Source of the DNA: Mycobacterium triplex
GTDB taxonomy: Bacteria > Actinomycetota > Actinomycetes > Mycobacteriales > Mycobacteriaceae
Assembly: GCF_000689255.1 (NCBI RefSeq)
Contig: NZ_HG964446.1
Span: 5,755,784-5,819,783, forward strand
DNA length: 64,000 nt
Direction: 5' to 3'
Under the pieces are notes generated by a model. The model was not told the origin of the DNA. It worked only from the letters and a program-made list of their open reading frames with translations, and ran no database searches. Shown piece after piece: positions 7,927 to 16,293 of this stretch; the first letter of the stretch is position 1; each line of letters starts with the position of its first letter. The translations under genes were made by a program, and so were the position numbers.

Positions 7927-8217
7927 GTGACCGGAGTCATGCTTGTCAAACAGCGAGTGACCGACGTCGATCAATGGAACGCCGTGTTCCGCGATCCGGA
8001 GCTCGACTCAATCCGGCGCCGTCACGGCCTGGTGGTGACCGGTACCTACGTGGACGGAACCGCTCCCGACACCGTCATCGTCGTCATGGAAATGCAGAAC
8101 ATAGACGCGGCAAGGCAATTCGCAGGCTCGCCCGAGCTGGCCGCGGCCCGCGAACGAGCAGGTGCGATCGGAGCCCCCGACGGCGTGTGGTTGGGCGCGC
8201 AACGAATCGAGGGCTGA
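7927..8217 (+). CDS. Small protein of dimeric alpha+beta barrel type, unknown function
   Basis: 96 residues from the GTG at 7927, chosen because GGAGG lies about 5 bp upstream; an ATG 12 bp downstream (MLVKQRV) is the main alternative. The pattern strand (VMLVKQRV), helix (VDQWNAVFRD), strands (GLVVTGTYVDG, TVIVVMEMQ), helix (AARQFAGSPELAAARERAG) fits a single ferredoxin-like alpha+beta barrel domain of the kind used for small monooxygenases and stress proteins. Catalytic residues cannot be identified. It is divergent from the TetR gene and controlled by the two boxes, so it is probably the main target of that regulator. Confidence 0.68.
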   Translation: MTGVMLVKQRVTDVDQWNAVFRDPELDSIRRRHGLVVTGTYVDGTAPDTVIVVMEMQNIDAARQFAGSPELAAARERAGAIGAPDGVWLGAQRIEG

Positions 8218-9363
8218 TCACAGCCCGGCGAAGCGTTCCTTGACCTCGTCCGCGGTCAGTCCGTAGTCGGCCAGCGAGTACTTGTGCTTCGGAGCGCGTG
8301 CTCCGGTCTGGCTCTCGGCGTGGCTGTCCTCCATGGCCTTTCGGGCCTCGTCGGTCAGCGTCAGCCCGAAGTGCCGGTACACGCCGGTGACCGTTCCCAG
8401 CGGATCGGCGATCAAGTCGTGGTAGTCGACGTCGCAGAACTGGGCGGGGTCGTACTTGGCGCGCGCGGTGTTGAACAGCTGCAGACCGCGCGACCAGGTT
8501 TCCATTGCGTCAGCACCGATCTGGGCCCCGGAGAAGGTCGTCGACCATCCTTCGGCAGTGTGCTGCGCCAGCGAGCACATCGAAGCCATGATCGTTTCCA
8601 CCGGCCGGTGCGTCTGTATCACCAGGGCGTCCGGGTAGGTCGCCATCAGCGCGTCCAGCGCAAACAGATGGCTGGGATTCTTGAGAACCCAACGCTTTTC
8701 GGCGTCGTTCAGCCCAATCAGCTGAAGGTTGCGGCGGTGCCGCTGATACGACGGCGTCCAGTCCTGCCGCGACAGCCACTGCGCGTAGGTGGGCAAATGC
8801 GACAGTGTCTCGTAGGACACCGAATGCAGCGACTGCCGCAGCAGCTGCCAGCACTCCTCTAGCTCGTAGGCGGCCATGAAATGCAGGCCGGTGTACTCCG
8901 GGTTCTCCGCGTGAGCCTTCTCGAACTGCGCGTTCAGCGAGCTGTACCACGGGTTTGAATCCCAGGTGTCGCGCGGCGGACGCGGCTGCGGGAACTCGGC
9001 CAGCCACAAGTGCAGGCCCTGATGGACCGGGTCCGCGCCCAGTAGGCGATGCAGAATCGTGGTGCCGGTGCGCGGCAGCCCGGTGACGAAGATCGGCCGC
9101 TCGATCGCGACATCGGCGTGCTGCGGATACTGCTTCCACGCGGACTCGGAGAACAGCCTGGCCACCAGCGCGCCGCGCAGGAAAAACCGATTCATCTTGC
9201 TGCCCAACGGAGTTAGGCCGGCATCACGCCGATAGGACTCCAGTAGCACACCGAGGGCCTCGCGGTAGTTGTCGTCGTCGACGCCGAAGTCGTCGAGCCC
9301 GACCAGCTTGGTCGCCGACGCGTGCATGTCCTCGACCGTGCCGACGTCGGTGCGTTCTGCCAT
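8218..9363 (-). CDS. Sulfotransferase-family protein (Rv3529c-like)
   Basis: 381 residues. The PAPS-binding 5'-phosphosulfate loop is visible as VTGLPRTGTTILHRLL at about residues 92-107. Downstream, WVLKNPSHLFALDAL and QTHRPVETIMAS fit the 3'-phosphate-binding part of PAPS-dependent sulfotransferases. This matches Rv3529c by order and size. The acceptor is unknown; a sterol or steroid hydroxyl is possible because the operon has a KstR box. It is the third gene of an operon with the SDR and DUF1214-like genes, overlapping the SDR stop by 1 bp (TAATG). Confidence 0.85.
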   Translation of the reverse strand: MAERTDVGTVEDMHASATKLVGLDDFGVDDDNYREALGVLLESYRRDAGLTPLGSKMNRFFLRGALVARLFSESAWKQYPQHADVAIERPIFVTGLPRTGTTILHRLLGADPVHQGLHLWLAEFPQPRPPRDTWDSNPWYSSLNAQFEKAHAENPEYTGLHFMAAYELEECWQLLRQSLHSVSYETLSHLPTYAQWLSRQDWTPSYQRHRRNLQLIGLNDAEKRWVLKNPSHLFALDALMATYPDALVIQTHRPVETIMASMCSLAQHTAEGWSTTFSGAQIGADAMETWSRGLQLFNTARAKYDPAQFCDVDYHDLIADPLGTVTGVYRHFGLTLTDEARKAMEDSHAESQTGARAPKHKYSLADYGLTADEVKERFAGL

Positions 9364-10151
9364 TAGGTGTGGTACTCCCCGCAGTTGACGTCCAGGGTCT
9401 GCCCGGTGATGCCGCTGGACAGATCGCTGGCCATGAACAGAATCGCCGAGGCCACCTCATCCTCGGTGGGCAGGCGCTTGAGGTCGGAGTTGGCCGCGGT
9501 GGCCTGATAGATCTCCTCGGCCGTGGTGCCGTACTTGCCGGCCTGATGGTTGAAGTAAGCCTGCAGCGTGTCACCCCAGATATAGCCCGGTGCAACCGAA
9601 TTGACGCGAATCCCCTTCTCGCCCAGTTCGGTGGCCAGCGACTGCGACATGGACAGCAACGCGGACTTGGCCATCTTGTAGGCGCCGTACTTGGCCTGCG
9701 AGTGCCGCAGCACCATGGAGTTGACGTTGACGACCGATCCCTTGGAGGCTTCCAACGCCGGCGTGTAGGCCTGGATCAGCCGCAGCGCCCCGAGCGCGCT
9801 CAGCTCGATGGCGTCGCGGATGTGCTGAAAGGTGGTGCCGGCCAACGGCTTCATCGACGGCACCCGGAACGCGTTGTTGATCAGCACATCGACCTTGCCG
9901 TAGGTCGCCATCGTCTGCTCGACGAGATTGTTCACCTGATCGTCGTCGGTGATGTCGGTCGACACCGCCAGCGCCTGGTGGCCGGCGTCCTTGAGTTGCT
10001 GGGCGACCTGTTCGAGCCGCTCGACCGTGCGTGCCGCCAGCACCAGGTCGGCCCCGTCGCGGGCACATCGGTGGGCCAGCGTGGTACCGAGGCCCGGTCC
10101 GACGCCACTGATGACGACTACCTTTTTCTTGAGCATCCCTGACATCGTCAC
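9363..10151 (-). CDS. Short-chain dehydrogenase/reductase (Rv3530c-like)
   Basis: 262 residues; translation may begin at the internal Met giving MLKKK. Classical SDR features: a nucleotide-binding GVGPGLG loop at about residues 16-22, an NNAF motif, catalytic Ser in VNVNSMV, and YxxxK in KYGAYKMAKSA. This is a probable NAD(P)-dependent oxidoreductase acting on a hydroxyl or keto group of a sterol-derived compound; the substrate is not known. It is the middle gene of the three-gene operon behind the KstR box at 11286: the start overlaps the upstream gene by 4 bp (ATGA) and the stop overlaps the sulfotransferase by 1 bp. Confidence 0.87.
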   Translation of the reverse strand: MTMSGMLKKKVVVISGVGPGLGTTLAHRCARDGADLVLAARTVERLEQVAQQLKDAGHQALAVSTDITDDDQVNNLVEQTMATYGKVDVLINNAFRVPSMKPLAGTTFQHIRDAIELSALGALRLIQAYTPALEASKGSVVNVNSMVLRHSQAKYGAYKMAKSALLSMSQSLATELGEKGIRVNSVAPGYIWGDTLQAYFNHQAGKYGTTAEEIYQATAANSDLKRLPTEDEVASAILFMASDLSSGITGQTLDVNCGEYHT

Positions 10152-11275
10152 CCCAGCATCCTTGCTTGAATTTGTTGATGGCGCAGCGCAATTCGTGCAC
10201 GCCAGTCATCCTCGGAAATCTTGTTGTGGTCGAAATACGGCAACTTGCTCGCCACCGCACCGAGGTCGACCAGTTCGACGGTGGGGCCGTCGGCGTCGGT
10301 CAGCTCGCGCGACACCCGCTGCCAGCGGAACTGCAGATATCCGCGTCGGTGCCCCAGCGTCTCGACCCAGTTGGTCACGCCCGGATTCTGATCGGCGACG
10401 ACGATACGGACCTTGCCGTCCGGATCCGCCTGTGCCTGAGTGTTGTTCAGCGAGGTCTGGTGGTTGATGTAGTCCAGCGAGATGTACCACATGCTGCCCA
10501 GCTGGAAGCCGAGGTAGGGCGCATCGCTGACCGGAATGGTGATGAGCAGCGCCTGATCGGGATTCAGGTCGTAGTGACCCACCGACGAGTACTGGGTCGC
10601 CAGCCCACCCGGCGTCAGCCGCGGCGCCACCATGGTGTTGACCGGGATGTTCAAATAGAACCACTGCGGAAATTGCAGCCAGGTCTTCACCCGTTGCACC
10701 AGCTGCTTTCCCGCTGTGGCATAACGCTTCTCAATGAGCTCGCGAGTCAACGGCGGCGGCGCCGTCCCCGCGGTATCCACGCGGGAAATGGCCAACGTGC
10801 CGCGCTGCGCCGCCCAGTCGCCGTACACCTCGCGAATGACCAACTGCCCCGGGCTGGTCGGCGTCACCCGCCACTCGAAGCTGCCGTCGGCGGCAATCTC
10901 GAGTTCACGGTCGTCGAAGGCGGCCTGGCTGACCGGCACGTTGTCGTCGGTGTACTCGCCGCCGAGCAGCTGGAAGCTCAGGTCGGTGGTGGTGCCGCGT
11001 CTGCCGGTGACGACGTACTCGTGGTTGGCATGTACCCGGGTGCCGAAGTACAGCGTGTCGGGGTTGTCGAGGGCCATCTTGGTGAACGGCCCGGTTCCCG
11101 ACTGCAGGAACGGATGGTCGCGGTCGTAGTCAACGGCCAGATGAATGCACGCCGAGATGCAGCCGGCCAGGTATTGCATTCCCTCGAGCAGGTCGGCTTC
11201 GGTCTCGATGTGCGGCGCGGCGGCCACGAGTTTCTCGGCCTCGGCGATCGCGGAGGTTAGGGGATCAGTGAACAC
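10148..11275 (-). CDS. DUF1214-like conserved protein (Rv3531c-like)
   Basis: 375 residues and the first gene of the operon, starting 10 bp downstream of a perfect KstR operator. It has no signal peptide. Segments such as DNPDTLYFGTRV, TPTSPGQLVIREVYGDW and a Trp/Tyr-rich core (GSMWYISLDYINHQTS) fit the beta-rich DUF1214/DUF1254-type proteins. No enzymatic motif is identifiable. It matches Rv3531c by position and length. The tight coupling to an SDR and a sulfotransferase suggests that the three act on one sterol-derived metabolite. Confidence 0.75.
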   Translation of the reverse strand: MFTDPLTSAIAEAEKLVAAAPHIETEADLLEGMQYLAGCISACIHLAVDYDRDHPFLQSGTGPFTKMALDNPDTLYFGTRVHANHEYVVTGRRGTTTDLSFQLLGGEYTDDNVPVSQAAFDDRELEIAADGSFEWRVTPTSPGQLVIREVYGDWAAQRGTLAISRVDTAGTAPPPLTRELIEKRYATAGKQLVQRVKTWLQFPQWFYLNIPVNTMVAPRLTPGGLATQYSSVGHYDLNPDQALLITIPVSDAPYLGFQLGSMWYISLDYINHQTSLNNTQAQADPDGKVRIVVADQNPGVTNWVETLGHRRGYLQFRWQRVSRELTDADGPTVELVDLGAVASKLPYFDHNKISEDDWRARIALRHQQIQARMLG

Positions 11276-11285
11276 GCCTAGACGC

Positions 11286-11299
11286 TAGAACGTGTTCTA
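11286..11299. promoter_or_regulatory. KstR operator upstream of the DUF1214-SDR-sulfotransferase operon
   Basis: TAGAACGTGTTCTA matches the KstR consensus TnnAACnnGTTnnA at all fixed positions. It lies 10 bp before the start of the minus-strand gene ending at 10148. The upstream haemophore-like gene is on the same strand and transcribed towards this box, so this operon has its own steroid-responsive promoter. Confidence 0.87.
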
Positions 11300-11363
11300 C
11301 TTTTTCGTCAATGGCGAACATTCCAGCGCGTCGACGGCGCCGTGCAAGCACGAGGCCCGCTCG

Positions 11364-11672
11364 CTACGAGGTGCACTGCTGGGACAGGTCGATCAGATGC
11401 TGCCGGACATCCGGATGCCGATTCAGGTAGTCGATGACGTTCGGGCCGCCACCCTCCGCCTGGGACTTGGCGGACAGCGTCGCCTTCACGTCGGGATGCC
11501 GGCTCAGGTAGGCGTCGATGGATTGGCCGACGGTCTGATTGCACGGATCCGCGTTGGCCGCGCCCGCCAAGGGCAGCGCGATCACCGTTGCGGCGGTTGC
11601 GGTGAGTAGCCCTCCGGCAAGCAGGCCGTACAGTCCGCCGCTGGTGCTGAATGTCGTCCTCATGCGCGCCAC
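11364..11672 (-). CDS. Small secreted haemophore-like (haem-binding domain) protein
   Basis: 102 residues; the internal Met giving MRTTFST is another possible start. A signal peptide with hydrophobic core (residues 12-38) ends near ANA|DP. The mature 60-residue part is a small helical domain with one Cys near each end (C44 and C100) and two copies of a YLxRHPDV motif. This fits the mycobacterial haemophore/haem-binding family (Rv0203-like). Haem binding is inferred from the family. In M. tuberculosis this position holds two PPE genes. No KstR box precedes it. Confidence 0.75.
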   Translation of the reverse strand: MARMRTTFSTSGGLYGLLAGGLLTATAATVIALPLAGAANADPCNQTVGQSIDAYLSRHPDVKATLSAKSQAEGGGPNVIDYLNRHPDVRQHLIDLSQQCTS

Positions 11673-11724
11673 GCTACGCGCGGCGGCTGTGGCCGGGCTG
11701 TGCTCGCGCTGTGTGGCGGCGCAG

Positions 11725-12783
11725 TCAGCGCGCGACCGCGGTGCCGCTGTCGCGCTCGCGCTTGATCTCCAGCGCGATGTCGATCAGCTGGTCTTCCTGG
11801 CCGCCGATCAGTTTGCGCTGGCCCGCCCGGTGCAACAGCTCGTGAGCCGGGACGCCGTACCGCTCGCCCTGGCGCACGGCGTGCTTGAGGAAGCTCGAGT
11901 AGACGCCCGAGTAGCCCATGATCAGCGCGTTGCGGTCGAGCAGGCACTCGGCCGGCATGGCCGGGCGCACCACGTCCTCGGCGGCGTCGGCGATGTCGAA
12001 GAAGTCGATGCCGGTCTTGACGCCGATCTTGTCGAAGACGCCGATCAGGGCCTCGACCGGCGCGTTACCGGCGCCCGCACCGAACCGGCGCACGCTGCCG
12101 TCGATCTGCTTGGCACCCGCGCGCACGGCTTCGACCGAGTTGGCCACGCCGAGCCCGAGGTTCTCGTGCCCGTGGAAACCGACCTGCGCATCGTCACCGA
12201 GCTCGGCGACCAGGGCCGAGACCCGGTCGGCCACGCCGTCGAGTACCAGGGCGCCGGCGGAGTCGACGACGTAGACGCACTGACAACCGGCGTCGGCCAT
12301 GATTCGGGCTTGCGCGGCCAGCTTCTCCGGCGGGATGGTGTGGGCCATCATCAGGAACCCGACGGTTTCCAGGCCCAGCTCGCGGGCCAGCCCGAAGTGC
12401 TGGATCGACACGTCGGCCTCGGTGCAGTGCGTGGCGATCCGGCAGATCGACCCGCCGTTGTTCTGCGCTTCTTTGATGTCCTCTTTGGTTCCCACGCCGG
12501 GCAGCATCAGGAACGCGATCTTGGCTTCTTTGGCCGTCTCGGCGGCGAGCTTGATCAGCTCCTGCTCGGGGGTCTTGGAGAAGCCGTAGTTGAACGACGA
12601 GCCGCCCAGCCCGTCGCCGTGGGTCACCTCGATCACCGGCACCCCGGCCGCGTCCAGGGCCGAGACGATGGCCTGGACCTCGTCCTTGGTGAATTGGTGG
12701 CGTTTGTGGTGGGATCCGTCGCGCAGCGACGTGTCCGTCATCCGGACGTCCCACACCGGGTTGAAGAAGATATCGGTCGTCAT
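11725..12783 (-). CDS. hsaF: 4-hydroxy-2-oxohexanoate aldolase HsaF
   Basis: 352 residues. DRE-TIM aldolase: the RMTDTSLRDGSHHKRHQF start carries the catalytic Arg-Asp and metal-binding residues, and GFHGHENLGLG supplies the two His metal ligands. HsaF splits 4-hydroxy-2-oxohexanoate into pyruvate and propanal. The propanal is channelled to HsaG, encoded immediately upstream with a 4-bp ATGA overlap; this fits the known aldolase-dehydrogenase complex. The length fits family members (about 345 residues). It is the last gene of the hsaE-G-F operon. Confidence 0.96.
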   Translation of the reverse strand: MTTDIFFNPVWDVRMTDTSLRDGSHHKRHQFTKDEVQAIVSALDAAGVPVIEVTHGDGLGGSSFNYGFSKTPEQELIKLAAETAKEAKIAFLMLPGVGTKEDIKEAQNNGGSICRIATHCTEADVSIQHFGLARELGLETVGFLMMAHTIPPEKLAAQARIMADAGCQCVYVVDSAGALVLDGVADRVSALVAELGDDAQVGFHGHENLGLGVANSVEAVRAGAKQIDGSVRRFGAGAGNAPVEALIGVFDKIGVKTGIDFFDIADAAEDVVRPAMPAECLLDRNALIMGYSGVYSSFLKHAVRQGERYGVPAHELLHRAGQRKLIGGQEDQLIDIALEIKRERDSGTAVAR

Positions 12784-13706
12784 CGCGCACCTCCGGTGAC
12801 CGCTAGCGTCTCCTTGGCGATCTCTTCGCCGACCTTGGTGGCCGCGGCCGTCATGATGTCGAGATTTCCGGCGTACGGCGGCAGGTAATCGCCGGCGCCC
12901 TCGACCTCGACGAACGTCGTCACCACGTGGTTGCCGCCGTTGACCACCGACGGCTCGTCGAACTGGGGCTCGTTGAGCAGCCGGTAGCCGGGCACGTAGG
13001 TCTGCACCTCGGCGACCACCTCGTGGATGGACTTGGCGATCGCGTCGCGGTCGGCGTCCTCGGGGATGGCGCAGAAGATGGTGTCGCGCATGATCATCGG
13101 CGGATCGGCCGGGTTCAAGATGATGATCGCCTTGCCCCGCTGAGCTCCACCGATGGTCTCGACGCCCTTGCTGGTGGTCTTGGTGAACTCGTCGATGTTG
13201 GCCCGGGTGCCCGGCCCGGCGGACACCGACGCCACCGACGCCACGATCTCGGCGTACGGCACTCCCCCTTTGTCGACCAACGCCCGACTGACCGCGTAGA
13301 CGATCGGAATGGTCGCCTGCCCGCCGCAGGTGATCATGTTGACGTTCGGCGCGTCCAGGTGCTGGCGCAGGTTCGCCGGCGGGATGACCGCCGGGCCCAC
13401 CGCGGCCGGCGTCAGGTCAATGGCCCGGATCCCGGCGGCCGCGTATTTCGGCGCGGCGTCCCGGTGCACGTAGGCGCTGGTGGCCTCGAACACCAGGTCG
13501 GGTTTCTCGGACTGGGCGAGCAGCCAGTCGACCCCTTCGTGGGTGGTCTCCAGGCCCAGCTTGCGCGCCCGCGCCAAGCCTTCGCTGTCCGGGTCGATGC
13601 CCACCATCCAGCGCGGTTCCAGCCAGTCGGATCGCAGGAGCTTGTATAGCAAGTCGGTGCTGATATTTCCCGACCCGACGATCGCCACACTCGCCTTTGA
13701 CGGCAT
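12780..13706 (-). CDS. hsaG: Acylating propanal/acetaldehyde dehydrogenase HsaG
   Basis: 308 residues. The N-terminal Rossmann motif is VAIVGSGNIS, and the catalytic Cys is in NMITCGGQATIP near residue 130. The protein oxidises propanal, produced by HsaF, to propionyl-CoA using NAD+ and CoA. The gene order hsaE-hsaG-hsaF with overlapping ends is the same as Rv3536c-Rv3534c. The upstream gap to hsaE is 45 bp and contains the A/T-rich stretch TTTGACTAATTCAAAACTAAT, which has no KstR match; I see no separate promoter. Confidence 0.96.
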   Translation of the reverse strand: MPSKASVAIVGSGNISTDLLYKLLRSDWLEPRWMVGIDPDSEGLARARKLGLETTHEGVDWLLAQSEKPDLVFEATSAYVHRDAAPKYAAAGIRAIDLTPAAVGPAVIPPANLRQHLDAPNVNMITCGGQATIPIVYAVSRALVDKGGVPYAEIVASVASVSAGPGTRANIDEFTKTTSKGVETIGGAQRGKAIIILNPADPPMIMRDTIFCAIPEDADRDAIAKSIHEVVAEVQTYVPGYRLLNEPQFDEPSVVNGGNHVVTTFVEVEGAGDYLPPYAGNLDIMTAAATKVGEEIAKETLAVTGGAR

Positions 13707-13751
13707 GATGCTGCCTTTCGAAAATTTGACTAATTCAAAACTAATCCGAGC

Positions 13752-14537
13752 CTATTCGAACGACAAATGGACCGAACCAAGGCCCGTGAACTCCGCGACA
13801 AAGTCGTCACCGGCGCGGGCGTCGATCGCTCGAGTGCACGATCCGGGCAGCACTACGTCACCTTTACGCAGCCTCACCCCAAAGCTTTCCACTTTGCGGG
13901 CCAGCCACGCCACCGCGGTCACCGGATTGCCCAACACGGCGTCGCTGCGGCCCTCGGCGATCACCTCGCCATTGCGGGTGAGCACCGCATCGATCGTCTT
14001 GACATCGATGTCGGCCGGCGATACCCGGGTCTTACCCAGCACGTACCCCGCCGATGAGGCGTTGTCGGCGATGGTGTCGCACAACGCGATCTTCCAGTCG
14101 GTGATCCGGGTGTCGATCAACTCGATCGAGGGCACCAGGGCTTCGGTGGCCGCCAGCACGTCCTCTTCGGTGCACCCGGCGCCCGGCAGGTCGTCGGCCA
14201 GGATGAATCCGACCTCGACCTCCACCCGTGGGTACAGGTATCTGTCCGCCCTGACTGGGATGTCCTCGAACACCTGCATCTCGTCGAGCAAGTGGCCGTA
14301 GTCGGGCTCGTCGACGCCCATCATCTGCTGCATCGCCTTGCTGGACAGGCCGACCTTGTGACCCAGCACCCGAGCGCCCTCGGCGACCCGCTGCCGGATG
14401 TTGATCAGCTGGATTTCGTAGGCGTCGACGACGTCGATGTCGGGGTGGGCGGACGTCAACGGAGCGATCGGCTCGCGGCTGCGCTCGGCTTGCGCCAGGT
14501 CGGCAGCCAGCTCGTCGCGGGTCGCAACACTGAGCAT
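13752..14537 (-). CDS. hsaE: 2-hydroxyhexa-2,4-dienoate hydratase HsaE
   Basis: 261 residues of the fumarylacetoacetate-hydrolase-like hydratase family (MhpD type). Signatures include GHKVGLSSKAMQQMMG, then PRVEVEVGFILADDLPG with Glu metal ligands, and DTIADNASSAGYVLG. The enzyme hydrates the hexadienoate released from ring A by HsaD to 4-hydroxy-2-oxohexanoate, the HsaF substrate. It is the first gene of the hsaEGF operon. The KstR operator of the divergent kstD gene is about 58 bp from its start and probably serves both directions. Confidence 0.95.
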   Translation of the reverse strand: MLSVATRDELAADLAQAERSREPIAPLTSAHPDIDVVDAYEIQLINIRQRVAEGARVLGHKVGLSSKAMQQMMGVDEPDYGHLLDEMQVFEDIPVRADRYLYPRVEVEVGFILADDLPGAGCTEEDVLAATEALVPSIELIDTRITDWKIALCDTIADNASSAGYVLGKTRVSPADIDVKTIDAVLTRNGEVIAEGRSDAVLGNPVTAVAWLARKVESFGVRLRKGDVVLPGSCTRAIDARAGDDFVAEFTGLGSVHLSFE

Positions 14538-14594
14538 TTACCGAAGTCCCCTCGTCCGTTTGACCGGGCCGGTAGCGGCCAGCCCGGGCAATTC

Positions 14595-14608
14595 TATAAC
14601 GTGTTCTA
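14595..14608. promoter_or_regulatory. KstR operator between hsaE and kstD
   Basis: TATAACGTGTTCTA matches TnnAACnnGTTnnA at all fixed positions. It ends one base before the kstD ATG, so it overlaps the transcription or translation start region, and it is about 58 bp from the divergent hsaE start. One box probably represses both promoters. Confidence 0.86.
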
Positions 14609-14609
14609 C

Positions 14610-16292
14610 ATGACAGCGCAGGAGTACGACGTCGTCGTGGTCGGGAGCGGCGGAGCCGGTATGGTCGCTGCCCTCGCCGCCGCACACCGAGGCCTTTCGA
14701 CCTTAGTCATCGAGAAGGCCCCGCATTTCGGCGGCTCCACCGCACGCTCAGGGGGTGGCGTGTGGATCCCGAACAACGAGGTCCTCAAACGCGACGGGGT
14801 GAAAGACACACCCGAGGCCGCGCGCACCTACCTGCACGGCATCGTCGGTGATGTCGTCGAGCCGGAGCGCATCGACACCTACTTGCAGCGCGGCCCCGAG
14901 ATGCTGTCGTTCGTGCTGAAGAACACGCCGCTGAAGATGTGCTGGGTGCCGCGTTACTCCGACTACTACCCGGAGGCTCCCGGCGGTCGCGCGGAGGGCC
15001 GCTCGATCGAGCCCAAACCGTTCAACGCGCGCAAGCTCGGTCCAGATGAAGCCGGACTTGAACCCGCTTATGGCAAGGTGCCACTCAATGTGGTTGTGAT
15101 GCAGCAGGACTACGTGCGACTGAACATGCTGAAGCGACACCCGCGAGGAGTGCTGCGCAGTTTGAAGGTCGGCGCCCGCACCATGTGGGCGAAGGCGACC
15201 GGCAAAAACCTGGTCGGTATGGGCCGGGCCCTGATCGGCCCGTTGCGTATTGGCTTGCAGCGGGCCGGGGTCCCGGTCCGGCTGAACACCGCTTTGACCG
15301 ATCTGTACGTCGAGGACGGCGTCGTTCGGGGTGTCTACGTGCGTTCCGCCGGCGAGTCCGAATCGGCCGAGCCGCAGCTGATCCGGGCCCGGCGCGGCGT
15401 GATCCTGGCCAGTGGCGGCTTCGAGCACAACGAGCAGATGCGGGTGAAATACCAGCGCGCACCGATCACCACCGAATGGACCGTCGGCGCCAAGGCGAAC
15501 ACCGGTGACGGCATCATTGCCGGTGAAAAGCTGGGCGCCGCACTGGATATCATGGAAGACGCCTGGTGGGGCCCGACCGTGCCGCTGGTGGGTGCGCCGT
15601 GGTTCGCGTTGTCGGAGCGCAACTCACCGGGCTCCATCATCGTCAACATGTCCGGCAAGCGGTTCATGAACGAGTCGATGCCCTACGTCGAAGCCTGCCA
15701 CCACATGTACGGCGGAGAATTCGGACAGGGACCGGGTCCGGGCGAGAACATTCCCGCCTGGCTGGTGTTCGACCAGCAGTACCGCGACCGTTACATCTTC
15801 GCGGGATTACAGCCCGGACAACGCATTCCGAACAAATGGATGGAATCCGGCGTCATCATCAAGGCCGACACGCTTGAGGAGCTGGCCGAGAAGGCGGGCC
15901 TGCCGGTCGCCGAGTTCACCGCCACCGTCGCGCGATTCAACGGCTTCGCCCGTACCGGTGTCGACGAGGACTTCCACCGCGGCGAGAGCGCGTACGACAA
16001 GTACTACGGCGATCCCACCAACAAGCCCAACCCGAATCTCGGTGAGCTCACCCACGCGCCGTATTACGCCGCCAAGATGGTGCCCGGAGATCTGGGGACC
16101 AAGGGCGGCATCCGTACCGATGTCCACGGCCGGGCGCTGCGCGACGACGGCAGCATCATCGACGGCCTGTACGCTGCCGGCAACGTCAGCGCGCCGGTGA
16201 TGGGACACACCTATCCGGGTCCGGGCGGCACCATTGGCCCGGCGATGACCTTCGGGTACCTCGCCGCGCTGCACATCGCGGGAGAGAACTGA
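14610..16292 (+). CDS. kstD: 3-ketosteroid delta-1-dehydrogenase KstD
   Basis: 560 residues from the ATG next to the KstR box. The frame stays open upstream, but that part lies across hsaE on the other strand. The FAD Rossmann motif is VVVGSGGAGMVAALAA at about residues 9-24, followed by IEK. A late GPGGTIGPAMTFGYLAA segment closes the FAD site, as in succinate-dehydrogenase-type flavoproteins. KstD introduces the 1,2 double bond in ring A; with KshAB this breaks the B ring. The operator abuts the ATG, so the mRNA is probably leaderless. A hydratase gene follows after 1 bp. Confidence 0.96.
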   Translation: MTAQEYDVVVVGSGGAGMVAALAAAHRGLSTLVIEKAPHFGGSTARSGGGVWIPNNEVLKRDGVKDTPEAARTYLHGIVGDVVEPERIDTYLQRGPEMLSFVLKNTPLKMCWVPRYSDYYPEAPGGRAEGRSIEPKPFNARKLGPDEAGLEPAYGKVPLNVVVMQQDYVRLNMLKRHPRGVLRSLKVGARTMWAKATGKNLVGMGRALIGPLRIGLQRAGVPVRLNTALTDLYVEDGVVRGVYVRSAGESESAEPQLIRARRGVILASGGFEHNEQMRVKYQRAPITTEWTVGAKANTGDGIIAGEKLGAALDIMEDAWWGPTVPLVGAPWFALSERNSPGSIIVNMSGKRFMNESMPYVEACHHMYGGEFGQGPGPGENIPAWLVFDQQYRDRYIFAGLQPGQRIPNKWMESGVIIKADTLEELAEKAGLPVAEFTATVARFNGFARTGVDEDFHRGESAYDKYYGDPTNKPNPNLGELTHAPYYAAKMVPGDLGTKGGIRTDVHGRALRDDGSIIDGLYAAGNVSAPVMGHTYPGPGGTIGPAMTFGYLAALHIAGEN

Positions 16293-16293
16293 C

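Noticed and set aside
7836..7949. Longer TetR protein starting at 7949
   Set aside because: It would translate through both operator palindromes (MSTVVDxSK... twice) and exceed the usual TetR length.
11539..12888. 449-residue open frame antisense to the haemophore-like gene and hsaF
   Set aside because: hsaF has complete catalytic motifs on the minus strand; the antisense product is His/Asp-rich and has no domain.
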